Shown here: positions 44,908 through 54,079 of the stretch, piece by piece
How positions within the stretch are numbered: the stretch's first letter is position 1
Layout: the number at the start of each line of letters is the position of its first letter
DNA from: Treponema sp.
GTDB taxonomy: Bacteria > Spirochaetota > Spirochaetia > Treponematales > Treponemataceae
Assembly: GCA_017616165.1 (NCBI GenBank)
Contig: JAFZYR010000013.1
Coordinates: forward strand, 20,562 to 84,561
Length of the DNA stretch: 64,000 bases
Reading direction: 5' to 3'
Notes under the pieces: model-generated
What the model saw: only the letters and a program-made list of their open reading frames with translations
Told to the model about the DNA's origin: nothing
The model's database searches: none
Position numbers and translations under genes: made by a program

Positions 44908-44936
44908 TTGCAATGTAGATTATTCTATTGTATTAT
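44908..44936 (+). promoter_or_regulatory. deoC promoter, leaderless
   Basis: TTGCAA (44908-44913), 17-nt spacer, TATTAT (44931-44936); the ATG at 44943 is 6 nt after the -10 box and has no Shine-Dalgarno. Confidence 0.5.
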
Positions 44937-44942
44937 TATCGT

Positions 44943-45686
44943 ATGACAAAACTAGAGATTGCTTCATATATTGACCATACCCTTCTGGCTCCGGATGCAG
45001 GAGTTCACGACATTTCAAAGCTTTGTTCAGAGGCTTCTATTTATCATTTTGCTTCTGTATGTATTAATCCATGCTATATTCAGTATGCGCGTTCTGCCCT
45101 TGAAGGAAGCGGTGTAAAAATCTGTACCGTAATAGGCTTTCCGTTTGGAACCTCCACCAGCGAAGCAAAGGCTATGGAAGCCCGAGACGCAATTGCAAAC
45201 GGTGCAGACGAAATTGATATGGTAATCAATATTGGAGCCGCAGTAGACGGACGTTTTTCTCTTGTAGGAAGTGATATTGCTCTTGTTGTAAAGGCTGCCC
45301 GTGACGAAGCCGGAAAGCTTGGACGCTCTGTTGTCATTAAAGTAATTATGGAAACCTGTTATCTTGATAACGAAACCTTAAAGCTCTGCTGTCTTTGTGC
45401 CAAAAAGGCCGGAGCCGATTTTGTAAAAACCTCTACTGGCTATGGTGCTCCAAAGGGCCTCGAAGGTCAGCTGCTGCCAAACGGTGCAAGCGAATTTCAT
45501 GTTAAGTTTATGCGCGAAACAGTTGGTCCTGATATGGGTGTAAAGGCTTCGGGCGGAATAAGAAATGCACGTACCGCCATTGCAATGCTTGAAGCTGGAG
45601 CAAACAGAATTGGAACTTCCAGCGGGGTTAGGATTATAGAAAGCTGGGATGAATCGGTAGAAGTTCATCTCCCGACTCATCCCTAA
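44943..45686 (+). CDS. deoC: Deoxyribose-phosphate aldolase
   Basis: 247 residues. A class I aldolase that splits 2-deoxyribose-5-phosphate into glyceraldehyde-3-phosphate and acetaldehyde during deoxynucleoside breakdown. Motifs: ASYIDHTLLAP, VIGFPFG, ADEIDMVINIGA and the Schiff-base lysine in ADFVKTSTGYG near residue 161. The ATG at 44943 is used; a TTG five codons earlier lies in the -10 region. It converges on greA. No other deo gene is nearby. Confidence 0.95.
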   Translation: MTKLEIASYIDHTLLAPDAGVHDISKLCSEASIYHFASVCINPCYIQYARSALEGSGVKICTVIGFPFGTSTSEAKAMEARDAIANGADEIDMVINIGAAVDGRFSLVGSDIALVVKAARDEAGKLGRSVVIKVIMETCYLDNETLKLCCLCAKKAGADFVKTSTGYGAPKGLEGQLLPNGASEFHVKFMRETVGPDMGVKASGGIRNARTAIAMLEAGANRIGTSSGVRIIESWDESVEVHLPTHP

Positions 45687-45695
45687 GCCTTATTC

Positions 45696-45719
45696 AGATT
45701 AGTTTATAATCTAGATTTT
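45696..45719. terminator. Weak hairpin between deoC and greA
   Basis: AGATTA, loop GTTTA, TAATCT followed by AGATTTTT on the plus strand, overlapping the greA stop on the other strand. It is short, so only a weak terminator for deoC. Confidence 0.3.
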
Positions 45720-48419
45720 TGCTTTATTAATTTCTTTTACAGTATATTCGTACTCGTGTTCATTAACAACAAACTTGATGTTTTCGCCTGTCTTTGCACC
45801 CATAAGTGCGTTTCCAAACGGAGACATGTAAGAAATGATGTTGTTGTCCGGATCCGATTCCCATGGACCAAGAATTGTGTATTCCTCGTCCTTGTCTGTT
45901 TCGTTGTTGTGCAGAGTTACTACAGTTGCAAAAGAAGCTTCTGCAGTTGTAAGTGTTGTAGGATCGAATACAGTAGCACGGTTGAGCTCTTCCTGAAGCT
46001 TTGAAAGGGTAAGGTTGAGCATGTGCTGCTTTTCCTTTGCAGATTTGTATTCTGCGTTTTCCTTCAAGTCTCCCTTTTCGCGGGCTTCTGCAATTTCCTT
46101 TGCATTCTGAGGAATCTCTATGCTCTGGATGCGTTCTGCTTCTGCCTTCTTTGCTTCGAGCATCTTTGCAGTTACAATCATGCCCTTTGGCTGTGTTGTC
46201 TTTTCTTCTGATACACGGAACTTAAAGTCTGGGTACTTAGAAAGAATCTTTGAACGTGTCTGAGCCTTGTAGTTAGGATCAATTTCAGAAATATCGTCGA
46301 TGAGGGTGTAAATCTTCTTTACAGTCTCTTCATCCTGCTCCATAAGATACTTGAACAGAGTGTCATCGTTGAACAGAAGGGTAGAAGCGTTTTTGTTAAT
46401 CTTCTTGTTTTCTGTTGTATTAAGATGGTTGTTGATTTCGCGGAAGGTAAGCTCAATGATGTTTACAAGAGTAATGAGCTGCTTTTCGTAAGAAACGTCT
46501 GCTTCCTTGAACCAGTCCTTGTTCTGACAGTTCTTAAAGAAGTAGAGTGCGGTTTCGCGGAAATCCTTGAACTGTTCAAAAGAAGTTCTTACGAGCTTCT
46601 GAACGTCTGCCTTAAAGCCCTTCTGGATGAGCTTATCAAGGAGCTTTTCGTCAAGCACAGTAGGGAAGAGTCTGATATACTGAGCGTTCCAGTCAGGAAG
46701 CATCTCTATGCATTCAAGGAAGTCGTCCTTAAGGCTTGTATTCTTAGAATCCTTGAGCTCTTCGTAAACTCTTCTTGGGTCATCAAGTCTTCCGTAAATC
46801 TCGGCAAAGGTTTCTTTTACAGGGAACAGGAACTGTGTGTCCAGTCCGCTGATTTTTCTTACTATGAGGTAAGAAGCAAGCACCTGTTCGTTTACCTTTG
46901 AAATGTTCTTGAGGAAGCCTGTGAAGTATGAATACATTTCGAGGAACAGATCGCTTGAATTGTCTGTCATGTCGCTGTAGAAGAACTTCATGAGTATTTC
47001 TACACGTGCAAAGAACTGCTTCTGAGCCTTAAACTCATTGGAAAGCTTTTCTTCCTGTGTGATTTCGTGGTCGCGTACTGTGTAGCAGTTGATGTCGTTT
47101 GGATTTACACCAAATTCTGCATCAGATTCAAGAATCTTCTTTGCAGCAGTATTCCATGAAGTCCATTCTGTTGGCTTTAAGATTACAGGAACAAGCTCTG
47201 CCTTGATTCTCTTAAAGTCGCAGTTATTGTCAAAGCTCTGGATGATTGTCTTGAGAGCCCATTTTTTGTCGTCCTTAACCATTGCTGCAAGCTCTTCGCG
47301 CTTTTTTGTAGCCTTGAGAACCCAGATATGGTCTGCTGAAAGAGGCTTGAGTGCAGAAACAGCCATTTTGAGTGATATTCTGTGGATACCGCCTGTTTTT
47401 CCAAAGTTGATTTCAAGTGTATCCTTGTCCAGCTTGCGGATTAAACCAACGCCCCAGTTGCGGTGGAATACAAAGCTGCCCTTATCAAAGGCAATGTGCT
47501 TTTCAAAGTCGTTGATGGCTTCGAATACGTTGCGGTAGTTCTGTGTAAGGTTAGAAGACTTGATGTAGTCTTCAAGGTGTGAATGTTTTGCGTACTTACC
47601 GCGGTAGCAGTCTGTAATTTCTTTTCTTGCCCAGGCATCCTTAGGGTCAATTTCGAGGTTCTGCTTAAGGATGAGAATTGCTGTATCCCAGTAAGAAGGG
47701 GTAGAAGGAGCAGCAACCTTGTACCAGTTGTAAAGCTCCTGCATAGGGTTTGTTGTTTTGGTAGAACCAAAAATCTTGGAAATCTTTCTGCGCAAAAGCT
47801 GGAAGAAGTCAAATTCCTGAGGAATCTTCTGAACCAGGATTGTCCACATTTCCTTTACGGCATTGTAGTTACCAATATTGATGTAGCGCAGGATGGCTTT
47901 TTTGTAATATTCGATAGAAAGCTTTTCGTTTGATTCTGCGTGATGCTCTGCCAGAAGCTTGGCAATATCTGCTTCCTGAAAGTCAATTTTTACAATCTGA
48001 GTGTATAAATCCCAGGCCTTGTCGTTGTTTTCGGCTCTGTAATTTTCTGCAAGTGTTCTTAAGGCAAACTTGTTGTTAGGTGCATCCTCAAGAATTGTTT
48101 CGCACAGGTAGGTAACAATGGCTTCCTTGTGGTTTTTCTGGAAAATGTCTACAAGAGTTTCAAAGGCATTGTTGTCAAGAATACCTCTCTGCAAAGAGAA
48201 GGTTCCCGAAAGATAAAGGGCAATAATACTATCCTTTGTGTGTGAAAGATGTTCTTCACAAATTGCAAGGATTTCATCAATGCAGTTTTCATTGCGTGCT
48301 TTTTCAACAATGTCTGCAAGCTCCTTTAAGTTATTCTGTGTGTAGTTACTGATGGTTGCGCGTGTCCAGGTCTCTTCCTTGAGCATGTCCTGTACGCTCT
48401 GAACTAAATTTTCTGCCAT
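45711..48419 (-). CDS. greA: Transcription elongation factor GreA with long N-terminal extension
   Basis: 902 residues from the ATG at 48419 (AGGAG 8 nt upstream). The last ~155 residues are a GreA: coiled-coil part with AREKGDLKENAEYKSAKEKQ and a C-terminal FKBP-like domain (YTILGPWESDPDNNIISYMS). GreA rescues backtracked RNA polymerase. The preceding ~740 residues are helical with TPR-like repeats and a beta insert (RNWGVGLIRKLDKDTLEINF). Long GreA proteins of about 900 residues are known in Borrelia and Treponema, so this is a lineage trait rather than a local fusion. The extension's role is unclear. Confidence 0.9.
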   Translation of the reverse strand: MAENLVQSVQDMLKEETWTRATISNYTQNNLKELADIVEKARNENCIDEILAICEEHLSHTKDSIIALYLSGTFSLQRGILDNNAFETLVDIFQKNHKEAIVTYLCETILEDAPNNKFALRTLAENYRAENNDKAWDLYTQIVKIDFQEADIAKLLAEHHAESNEKLSIEYYKKAILRYINIGNYNAVKEMWTILVQKIPQEFDFFQLLRRKISKIFGSTKTTNPMQELYNWYKVAAPSTPSYWDTAILILKQNLEIDPKDAWARKEITDCYRGKYAKHSHLEDYIKSSNLTQNYRNVFEAINDFEKHIAFDKGSFVFHRNWGVGLIRKLDKDTLEINFGKTGGIHRISLKMAVSALKPLSADHIWVLKATKKREELAAMVKDDKKWALKTIIQSFDNNCDFKRIKAELVPVILKPTEWTSWNTAAKKILESDAEFGVNPNDINCYTVRDHEITQEEKLSNEFKAQKQFFARVEILMKFFYSDMTDNSSDLFLEMYSYFTGFLKNISKVNEQVLASYLIVRKISGLDTQFLFPVKETFAEIYGRLDDPRRVYEELKDSKNTSLKDDFLECIEMLPDWNAQYIRLFPTVLDEKLLDKLIQKGFKADVQKLVRTSFEQFKDFRETALYFFKNCQNKDWFKEADVSYEKQLITLVNIIELTFREINNHLNTTENKKINKNASTLLFNDDTLFKYLMEQDEETVKKIYTLIDDISEIDPNYKAQTRSKILSKYPDFKFRVSEEKTTQPKGMIVTAKMLEAKKAEAERIQSIEIPQNAKEIAEAREKGDLKENAEYKSAKEKQHMLNLTLSKLQEELNRATVFDPTTLTTAEASFATVVTLHNNETDKDEEYTILGPWESDPDNNIISYMSPFGNALMGAKTGENIKFVVNEHEYEYTVKEINKAKI

Positions 48420-48449
48420 TTTCAAAACTCCTGTGTGTCTAAGCCACTG

Positions 48450-49382
48450 TTATTTTATATAGGCTTCGTATACCGACGAATCCAAAATTTTCAACTTGAG
48501 CAATACCTCATTGACCTTTGCTGTGTTTTCGTGTGTAAGCACATAGTGGTCAATAAGCCAAAAATAACTGTTCAACAGACTTGGAACCAGGATGTCTTTA
48601 TTGCTGGAAGGATCCTTATATTCGCTTTCCATAGCATAAATGTTCTGTTTTAGTCTGCCGACTTCCTGAGATGTAAGCTCTCTCTTTATATTGAAAATGC
48701 CGCACAATATGCCGTAAACAGGAATCCATTGTTTAAAAGCCTTTCCTGTGTGACCTTTTTCTCTTGTTTTGTCTATAAGACACCTGATTAATTCTGAATC
48801 CAGAAAATCAATGTCTATATCTTCTGCCGAAAGAAAAAATGCTTCCCTAAAAAGCACCTTGCCCAGCTTGTCATTGCCGCAAAGCGAGTAGCAGTCTGCC
48901 AGCTCTGCAAGCACCGAAGCGTTGGACGGGCAAAAGTCGTTTGCCTGTACAAGACAAGCCCTTGCATTTTCGTAGTCTCCAAGCTTTTTGTAGCAGATTC
49001 CGGCATTTTTAAAGATTTGTGCCGCAAGGTTATGGTCCTTTTCATCCATCTGCCTGGTGTAGTACTCAAGTGCACTGGTAAAATAGCCGTGCTGAACCGA
49101 ATACTGCGCCGGTTTGTAGACATACTTGTCTCTCGAAAGAAAGTTCTGAAAAGCCTTCCACTCCGAAAGAAGCTGCTGCCCCTTTTCGTATGAATTGGAA
49201 ATGCTTCTTAGGCGTGCCGAGATTTCTCTCCAGAAGGTACAACAGCGGTTTGTATAGCTCAGTTCTTCGCAGCCCAGCTCTCTTTCAAAAAGCTTTGCAA
49301 TTATGAGCTGTGCCTCATCCGGATCTCCGGTTTCAAGGAAATGAAGAGCCTCTTTTAAACCTTTTTCTGTCAGAATCTCCAT
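48450..49382 (-). CDS. TPR-repeat protein
   Basis: 310 residues, no signal peptide. Helical repeats are seen around NAGICYKKLGDYENARACLV and LADCYSLCGNDKLGKVLFREA, typical tetratricopeptides that mediate protein contacts. AGGTG lies a few nt before the ATG. It sits directly upstream of long greA on the same strand (30-bp gap), so the two helical proteins may be co-expressed. Confidence 0.75.
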   Translation of the reverse strand: MEILTEKGLKEALHFLETGDPDEAQLIIAKLFERELGCEELSYTNRCCTFWREISARLRSISNSYEKGQQLLSEWKAFQNFLSRDKYVYKPAQYSVQHGYFTSALEYYTRQMDEKDHNLAAQIFKNAGICYKKLGDYENARACLVQANDFCPSNASVLAELADCYSLCGNDKLGKVLFREAFFLSAEDIDIDFLDSELIRCLIDKTREKGHTGKAFKQWIPVYGILCGIFNIKRELTSQEVGRLKQNIYAMESEYKDPSSNKDILVPSLLNSYFWLIDHYVLTHENTAKVNEVLLKLKILDSSVYEAYIK

Positions 49383-49460
49383 AGCACCTGATTTTAATAT
49401 ATATTATAGTGGGATTTTAATCAATAAAGAAAGTGAAAATTTACAAAAATTGAAACAAGA

Positions 49461-49489
49461 TTTATACACCCATTATTAAGATATGTCAA
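49461..49489 (-). promoter_or_regulatory. Promoter for the TPR gene
   Basis: TTGACA (49484-49489), 17-nt spacer, TATAAA (49461-49466) on the minus strand. A closer TATAAT at 49403-49408 may be a second start. Confidence 0.65.
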
Positions 49490-49669
49490 GTATTTTTTTT
49501 AACTCTTTGGTAAAGTGCGAAAAATGCTCTCGCAAAGAACCGTATTTTGCTCTGCCGAGTAGACTTGGGGGCATAGTTCTGAAGATATTTGCCGGTAATC
49601 AGCAATTGCCGGTTGGTCGGGGCGCTAACTATGCGTCGCAAAACACGAACCTTTGCTACGCATTTTTTC
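49486..49669 (+). ncRNA. Candidate structured small RNA (~180 nt)
   Basis: No gene with a ribosome site fits this gap. The segment folds as a long rod: GAAAAATGC (49519-49527) with GCATTTTTTC (49660-49669), GCAAAG (49532-49537) with CTTTGC (49651-49656), GTATTTTGC (49542-49550) with GCAAAACAC (49638-49646), then GCATAGTT (49571-49578) with AACTATGC (49627-49634), leaving an asymmetric bubble (20 nt against 3). The last stem runs into a T-run. A plus-strand promoter (TTGAAA 49450-49455, TATTAA 49474-49479, spacer 18) lies just upstream. The rod with a bubble recalls 6S RNA, but that is only a shape argument. The strand is not certain. Confidence 0.4.
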
Positions 49670-49726
49670 ATAACGTAATCTTAAAAAACATTTGACTTCA
49701 TAATTGCCATAAACTCTATTTAAACA

Positions 49727-49755
49727 TTGTAAAATTCATTAAATTCAACTATAAT
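49727..49755 (+). promoter_or_regulatory. rpe promoter, near-leaderless
   Basis: TTGTAA (49727-49732), 17-nt spacer, TATAAT (49750-49755); the ATG is 9 nt after the -10 box. Confidence 0.6.
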
Positions 49756-49764
49756 ATGTAGCAA

Positions 49765-50397
49765 ATGAAAACACCAATTTTAGCACCATCATTGTTGTCT
49801 GCGGATTTTTGTAATCTGGAAAAGGCAATAAAACAGATAGAAAAGGGCGGGGGAGCGGCTGTTCATATTGATGTTATGGACGGACAGTTTGTGCCGGAAA
49901 TTACTTATGGAGAGCCAGTCGTACGTTCAATCCGAAAATTAACCAAGCTGCCGTTTGATGTTCACCTTATGACAGAGCATCCGGAGCGTCAGATAGACCT
50001 TTTTGCGGCTGCCGGAGCAGACTGGATAACCTTTCACTTTGAGGCAACCCCTCATTCACACAGACTTATTCAGCTTATTCACGAAAAAGGAAAAAAGGCC
50101 GGAGTTTCAATCTGTCCTGCAACCCCGGTAAGCGCATTGTCGGAAATTCTCGATTCTGCCGATATTATATTAGTGATGACTGTTAATCCCGGCTGGGGCG
50201 GACAGAAAATCATTCCTTCCTGTGTAGAAAAAATTGCACAGCTCAAGGAGCTTAGAAAGCAAAAGAACTTGGATTTCCTGATTTCCTGCGATGGAGGAAT
50301 TAATCAGGATACTTTGAAAGAGGTTTTAGACGCCGGAGTTGACATTGTTGTTTCCGGCTCCAGTTTCTTTACCGGAAAGCTTAGCTGGCAGTCCTGA
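49765..50397 (+). CDS. rpe: Ribulose-phosphate 3-epimerase
   Basis: 210 residues, normal length. It interconverts ribulose-5-phosphate and xylulose-5-phosphate in the pentose phosphate pathway. Family motifs appear in order: APSLLSADFCNLEKAI, VHIDVMDGQFVPEITYG, FDVHLMTEHPE, MTVNPGWGGQKII and the phosphate-binding SCDGGIN / VVSGSSFF. No Shine-Dalgarno is present. The TPR lipoprotein run follows 23 bp later. Confidence 0.96.
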   Translation: MKTPILAPSLLSADFCNLEKAIKQIEKGGGAAVHIDVMDGQFVPEITYGEPVVRSIRKLTKLPFDVHLMTEHPERQIDLFAAAGADWITFHFEATPHSHRLIQLIHEKGKKAGVSICPATPVSALSEILDSADIILVMTVNPGWGGQKIIPSCVEKIAQLKELRKQKNLDFLISCDGGINQDTLKEVLDAGVDIVVSGSSFFTGKLSWQS

Positions 50398-50420
50398 ACC
50401 TTAAAAAGAGAGGTATTGTT

Positions 50421-51341
50421 TTGAAAAAAACATTTGTTCTTATTTGTGCAGTCTGTCTGCTCTGTACGTCGCTCTTTGCGGAGGACGCTGCGTCTTCTGC
50501 ATATCTGGAGGCCTGCAAGGCTTTTTCCAGAGGAGAGTGGAATTCTGCAGAGCTTCTTTTAAGAAAGGCAGTTGCTTACCCGCAGTATAACAACGCAGAT
50601 GCAAATTATATGCTCATCACTGCAGAAATTTATGCAGGAGATGATGTTAGTGCCCTTAAGGATTCGGAAGCCTTTATAAAAAAATATCCGTCATCAATTT
50701 ATGTGCCACGCGTGCAGTATATGCGCGGAAAGCTTTTGTACGGGCTTGGTGAATACGAAAAGGCTGTAATCGTTCTGAGCGATTTTTGTCATCAGTACGA
50801 AACAAACGAGCTTTATCCGTCGGCACTGTTTTATATTGCAGAAGCTCTTTATGCCGGCTACAAATACGACGAAGCAGAGGAGCTTTACGAACAGATTATT
50901 GCAAGCTATCCCGAAAGCGATAAGGTTTCGGCCTCTCAGTACAGGGTAGAAAGCATTGCCCAGCGTTCACGCGAAGAAAAGCTGCTCTATCTGCTTAAAC
51001 AGACCGGAGAAGAATATCTTGCCGCCAAGGAAGATTACGAAAAACAGCTCAGACTTTATAATTCCGAAGCAATCAATACAACACGCGAAAGACTGCTTGA
51101 TTCACAGGCAAAAAATCAGGAGCTGGAAGAACAGATCCGCGAGCTTGAAAATCAGATTGCAGAGCTCAAGGCAGAGCAGGCAGCAAGGTCAGAGCAGGAG
51201 CAGGCAGTTATTGTTGCTGCTCAAAAGGAAGATGTGTTTACAGATTCAAGTTCTGCTGATGAAGATTTAAAGCTTTTAAAGCAGAAGGCACGTCTGGTTC
51301 AGTGGCTTATAGATGGGGAGAAACAGAATGAAGCTAAATAA
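50421..51341 (+). CDS. Periplasmic TPR protein (YbgF/CpoB-like)
   Basis: 306 residues with a TTG start behind AGAGAGG. A signal peptide (TFVLICAVCLLCTSLFAED) is followed by TPR repeats with the YbgF/BamD-type pattern (YPSSIYVPRVQYMRGKLLYGLGEYEKAV split here as two motifs: IYVPRVQYMRGK and LLYGLGEYEKAV) and a C-terminal coiled coil (about 215-260). It is probably periplasmic and may help envelope assembly. It overlaps the next lipoprotein start by 14 bp. Confidence 0.78.
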   Translation: MKKTFVLICAVCLLCTSLFAEDAASSAYLEACKAFSRGEWNSAELLLRKAVAYPQYNNADANYMLITAEIYAGDDVSALKDSEAFIKKYPSSIYVPRVQYMRGKLLYGLGEYEKAVIVLSDFCHQYETNELYPSALFYIAEALYAGYKYDEAEELYEQIIASYPESDKVSASQYRVESIAQRSREEKLLYLLKQTGEEYLAAKEDYEKQLRLYNSEAINTTRERLLDSQAKNQELEEQIRELENQIAELKAEQAARSEQEQAVIVAAQKEDVFTDSSSADEDLKLLKQKARLVQWLIDGEKQNEAK

Positions 51342-52803
51342 AAGATTTTTAAAGCTTGCAGCAGCTTTTGCCTTGATTTTACCGGTTACCTTACTCTGCG
51401 GCTGTGCGTCTACTGACGATTCTGTAAAGGAAGTTGTTTTTGAATCTGATGAACAGAAGGCTGCAGCTGAGGAAGAAGAACAGCTGGATGCCGATACAAC
51501 AGACGCCTCTCTTGTAGAAACAGAACAAAAATCCTCCTTTAGGCTTGATGCAGTTGCACCTGCCGGAAAGGATAATAAAAAGAACTACACAGGCTGGATT
51601 TCTACTTCCATGCGTCCTGTTACCGCTGTATATGGCAATGTAAAGCTTTATGCAAATCCAAAAAAGGGAACCTTTGCCATTTCTGTACTCAACGAAGAGG
51701 AAAAAGCAATCAATGTTATTTCTTCTTCAAACGAATATACAACAACCTCGTTCTACCTTCAGGCCGGACGCAAGGTATTTAAGCTGTGCGACGATTCAAG
51801 CGTAGATGCTGCCGTCAAAAAAACAGAAAACGGACTTCGCCTTCGTTATACCATAGAGCGCAATGCTGTCGTTATTATTGATTTTGAATGCTTTAGCACA
51901 AAAGAAGGCTATGCTCAGGATACCGTTAAGATTACAGGTGCAATTGTAAGTCTTGCCAAAAAGAAGACCGACTTTGCACTCAAGCTTGTTTTTGATACAG
52001 TGCTTGGCGAAACAGACCGTCATCATTTTTACACCTCTCAGAATCTTCCTGTAAAGGGAGAGGTAATTTATCACACAATGGAAGAGGAAAAGTACTTTAC
52101 CTCTAAAAACGCAAAGGCTTCTATGCAGATGATCTTTGCCGGAGCAGAAGCAACACCGGTTCAGTCTGTAATTCTTGCAAACTTTACTACACTCGATACA
52201 AAAAAATGGGAACCGGATATGACCAATTTCCGTTCCTTTGATACAGTGCTTTCTTACAACAACTCGGCAGTAGGTGTTTTCTGGCCTAAGACAACCCTTG
52301 AGCCGGATGGAGAAAAAGACTTTGTATTCTACATTTCTATGGCAACAGATTCTGATGTGCCAGGTGGTGCAGATTATATAAATGCAATAGAAGCTCAGAA
52401 GGCGGCAGCACTGGAAGAAGCCTTGGAAGAAACCGAAGAACCGGCTGCTTCCGAAAAACCGGTTCAGAATATTCAGGCTGTAAAGGAAGAAGAACCAAAG
52501 CCTGTTAAGCCTGCACCTGTAGTTACAGAGCCTGCAAGCACTCCTGCAGAGCCACAGAATGTTCCTGCAATCAAGGAAGAGCCAGTTGCAGAAGAAAAGC
52601 CTGAAGTAAAACCGGAAGCAAAGCCCGAAGAAGTAGCAGGGCCTGCTCTTGTTGGAGATGACAGACTTTCTTATGAGTATATCCAGAAGCTTCTGGATAG
52701 AATTGACGAGCTGGAAGAAGGGGATCCAGATTTGAATAAGGCAGAAATTAATGCGCTTAATGCAGAGCTGGATGCTATCCTTACTATTTTGAATAATCAG
52801 TAA
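51328..52803 (+). CDS. Spirochaete lipoprotein with Pro/Glu-rich tail
   Basis: 491 residues from the ATG at 51328 (GGGGAG upstream). A signal peptide with lipobox LLCGC is clear. A beta-rich body (about 60-350) is followed by a Pro/Glu/Lys/Ala-rich linker (370-460) and a short helical C-terminus. I do not recognise the body fold. It lies between two TPR genes in one operon (14-bp overlap before, 5-bp gap after), so the three probably form an envelope complex. Confidence 0.75.
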   Translation: MKLNKRFLKLAAAFALILPVTLLCGCASTDDSVKEVVFESDEQKAAAEEEEQLDADTTDASLVETEQKSSFRLDAVAPAGKDNKKNYTGWISTSMRPVTAVYGNVKLYANPKKGTFAISVLNEEEKAINVISSSNEYTTTSFYLQAGRKVFKLCDDSSVDAAVKKTENGLRLRYTIERNAVVIIDFECFSTKEGYAQDTVKITGAIVSLAKKKTDFALKLVFDTVLGETDRHHFYTSQNLPVKGEVIYHTMEEEKYFTSKNAKASMQMIFAGAEATPVQSVILANFTTLDTKKWEPDMTNFRSFDTVLSYNNSAVGVFWPKTTLEPDGEKDFVFYISMATDSDVPGGADYINAIEAQKAAALEEALEETEEPAASEKPVQNIQAVKEEEPKPVKPAPVVTEPASTPAEPQNVPAIKEEPVAEEKPEVKPEAKPEEVAGPALVGDDRLSYEYIQKLLDRIDELEEGDPDLNKAEINALNAELDAILTILNNQ

Positions 52804-52808
52804 AAAGT

Positions 52809-53909
52809 ATGGCACAGGATGTATTAACCGTTGCATGGAAATTCATGCGCAGAAGAAAATTCGCCACCGCAATCAAGCTTTTGGAGGGTAGTCAGGATAC
52901 CTACGAAGGCGGCTTTGAATATAATATTGCCCTTGGCATTGCCTGCCTTTATGTAGGCGACATCGGTTCTTCTGTTACATATTTTCAGCAGGCCAGACAG
53001 GTTAAGCTTACAGATACACGCCTTCTTTTAGGACAGGCTGCAATCTTTCTGCGTCGTGGCGATACAGAACGTGCCCTGCAGTATTACCTTGAAATAAAGG
53101 ATATTGATCCTACCAATAAGATTGCAGAAAATGCAATGGAATTTATACGCACCCACGGAGACTATGATACCATCTGCCGTTGGGTAGATACCGGACGCAT
53201 AGAACAGTTTTATCCTCCGCTGGGGGTTAATCCTCAGGTGGTTGCCGCAATTGTAATTCCTGCCGTTTGCTTTATTCTTGGATTTACGCTTGTGCTTGCC
53301 ATGTTCCCGCGCAAAAATTTGTATAAGGGTGTGCGTCAGGATTTATCAGAGCTTTCGCTTTCTTCGGATGAAAAGTCAAATGCCCAGGAAAAGGATCTTT
53401 CGGGGCAGACCTACGGCTTTATCCTTAGCGACAAGCAGATTTCTAAAAGCTATCTTGATGCAATTGAATACTTTCAGTCGCACAGAGATAACGCAGCTCA
53501 GATTGAAATAAACCGCATCCTTAATTCCAACGCTTCTTTATCAATTAAGAAAAAAGCCGGTATGCTCATGGAATATCTTGAAGAGCCTACCTTTGATACA
53601 CTTACAGACAACCCGTCCTACAAGGCTGTAGAAGCAGAACCAAGTCTTTATCTTGATACCTGGGTAAGCTGGGGTGGAAAAATTACCAATGCAGTGGTTT
53701 ACGAGGATGGAACCTATTCCTGCCAGCTGCTCGTCGGCTATGAGTCGGGCGAAGTAGTAGAAGGAATTGTTACTGTCCGATTTGCAGCTGAGCCTAACAT
53801 CACACCGGACCAGCCGGTAAAGATTCTTGGAAAAATAAGCACGCAGGATAATAAGATTTACCTGCAGGGAAGAGCCATTTATCAGAGTATAAAGGGCGGG
53901 TTAAAATAA
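52809..53909 (+). CDS. TPR protein with central membrane helix
   Basis: 366 residues. N-terminal TPR repeats (FNIALGIACLYVG-like and LQYYLEIKDIDPTNKIAENA) occupy about 10-135. One membrane helix (VVAAIVIPAVCFILGFTLVL) is near 140-165, and the C-terminal half is a helical/beta domain (SWGGKITNAVVYEDGTYSCQ). It probably links cytoplasm and periplasm. It begins 5 bp after the lipoprotein gene. Function unknown. Confidence 0.75.
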   Translation: MAQDVLTVAWKFMRRRKFATAIKLLEGSQDTYEGGFEYNIALGIACLYVGDIGSSVTYFQQARQVKLTDTRLLLGQAAIFLRRGDTERALQYYLEIKDIDPTNKIAENAMEFIRTHGDYDTICRWVDTGRIEQFYPPLGVNPQVVAAIVIPAVCFILGFTLVLAMFPRKNLYKGVRQDLSELSLSSDEKSNAQEKDLSGQTYGFILSDKQISKSYLDAIEYFQSHRDNAAQIEINRILNSNASLSIKKKAGMLMEYLEEPTFDTLTDNPSYKAVEAEPSLYLDTWVSWGGKITNAVVYEDGTYSCQLLVGYESGEVVEGIVTVRFAAEPNITPDQPVKILGKISTQDNKIYLQGRAIYQSIKGGLK

Positions 53910-53916
53910 AAGCAGT

Positions 53917-53962
53917 GTCATTGTCGCGGTCCCTGAGCCTGTCGAATGGTGCCCCGGCAATC
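53917..53962. repeat. Nested repeat: family B inserted in family A
   Basis: GTCATTG (53917-53923) and GGCAATC (53956-53962), the ends of family A, enclose a reversed family B unit GGTCCCTGAGCCTGTCGAA beginning at 53928. The family A core is replaced by B. Confidence 0.7.
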
Positions 53963-54079
53963 TCATATAAAAAAAAGGTTTTTTTTGCAAAAAAATGCAA
54001 AATTTTTAAAGAATTTTTCAAAATTTTTGTAATAAGTCCGTTTTTTTAGCCATATTATATACGGGAGGAAGGTGGCTGA

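Noticed and set aside
49483..49695. 70-residue plus-strand frame in the gap before rpe
   Set aside because: No ribosome site, composition unlike neighbours, and it runs through the hairpin and T-run of the RNA candidate. The 61-residue minus frame there was rejected for the same reasons.
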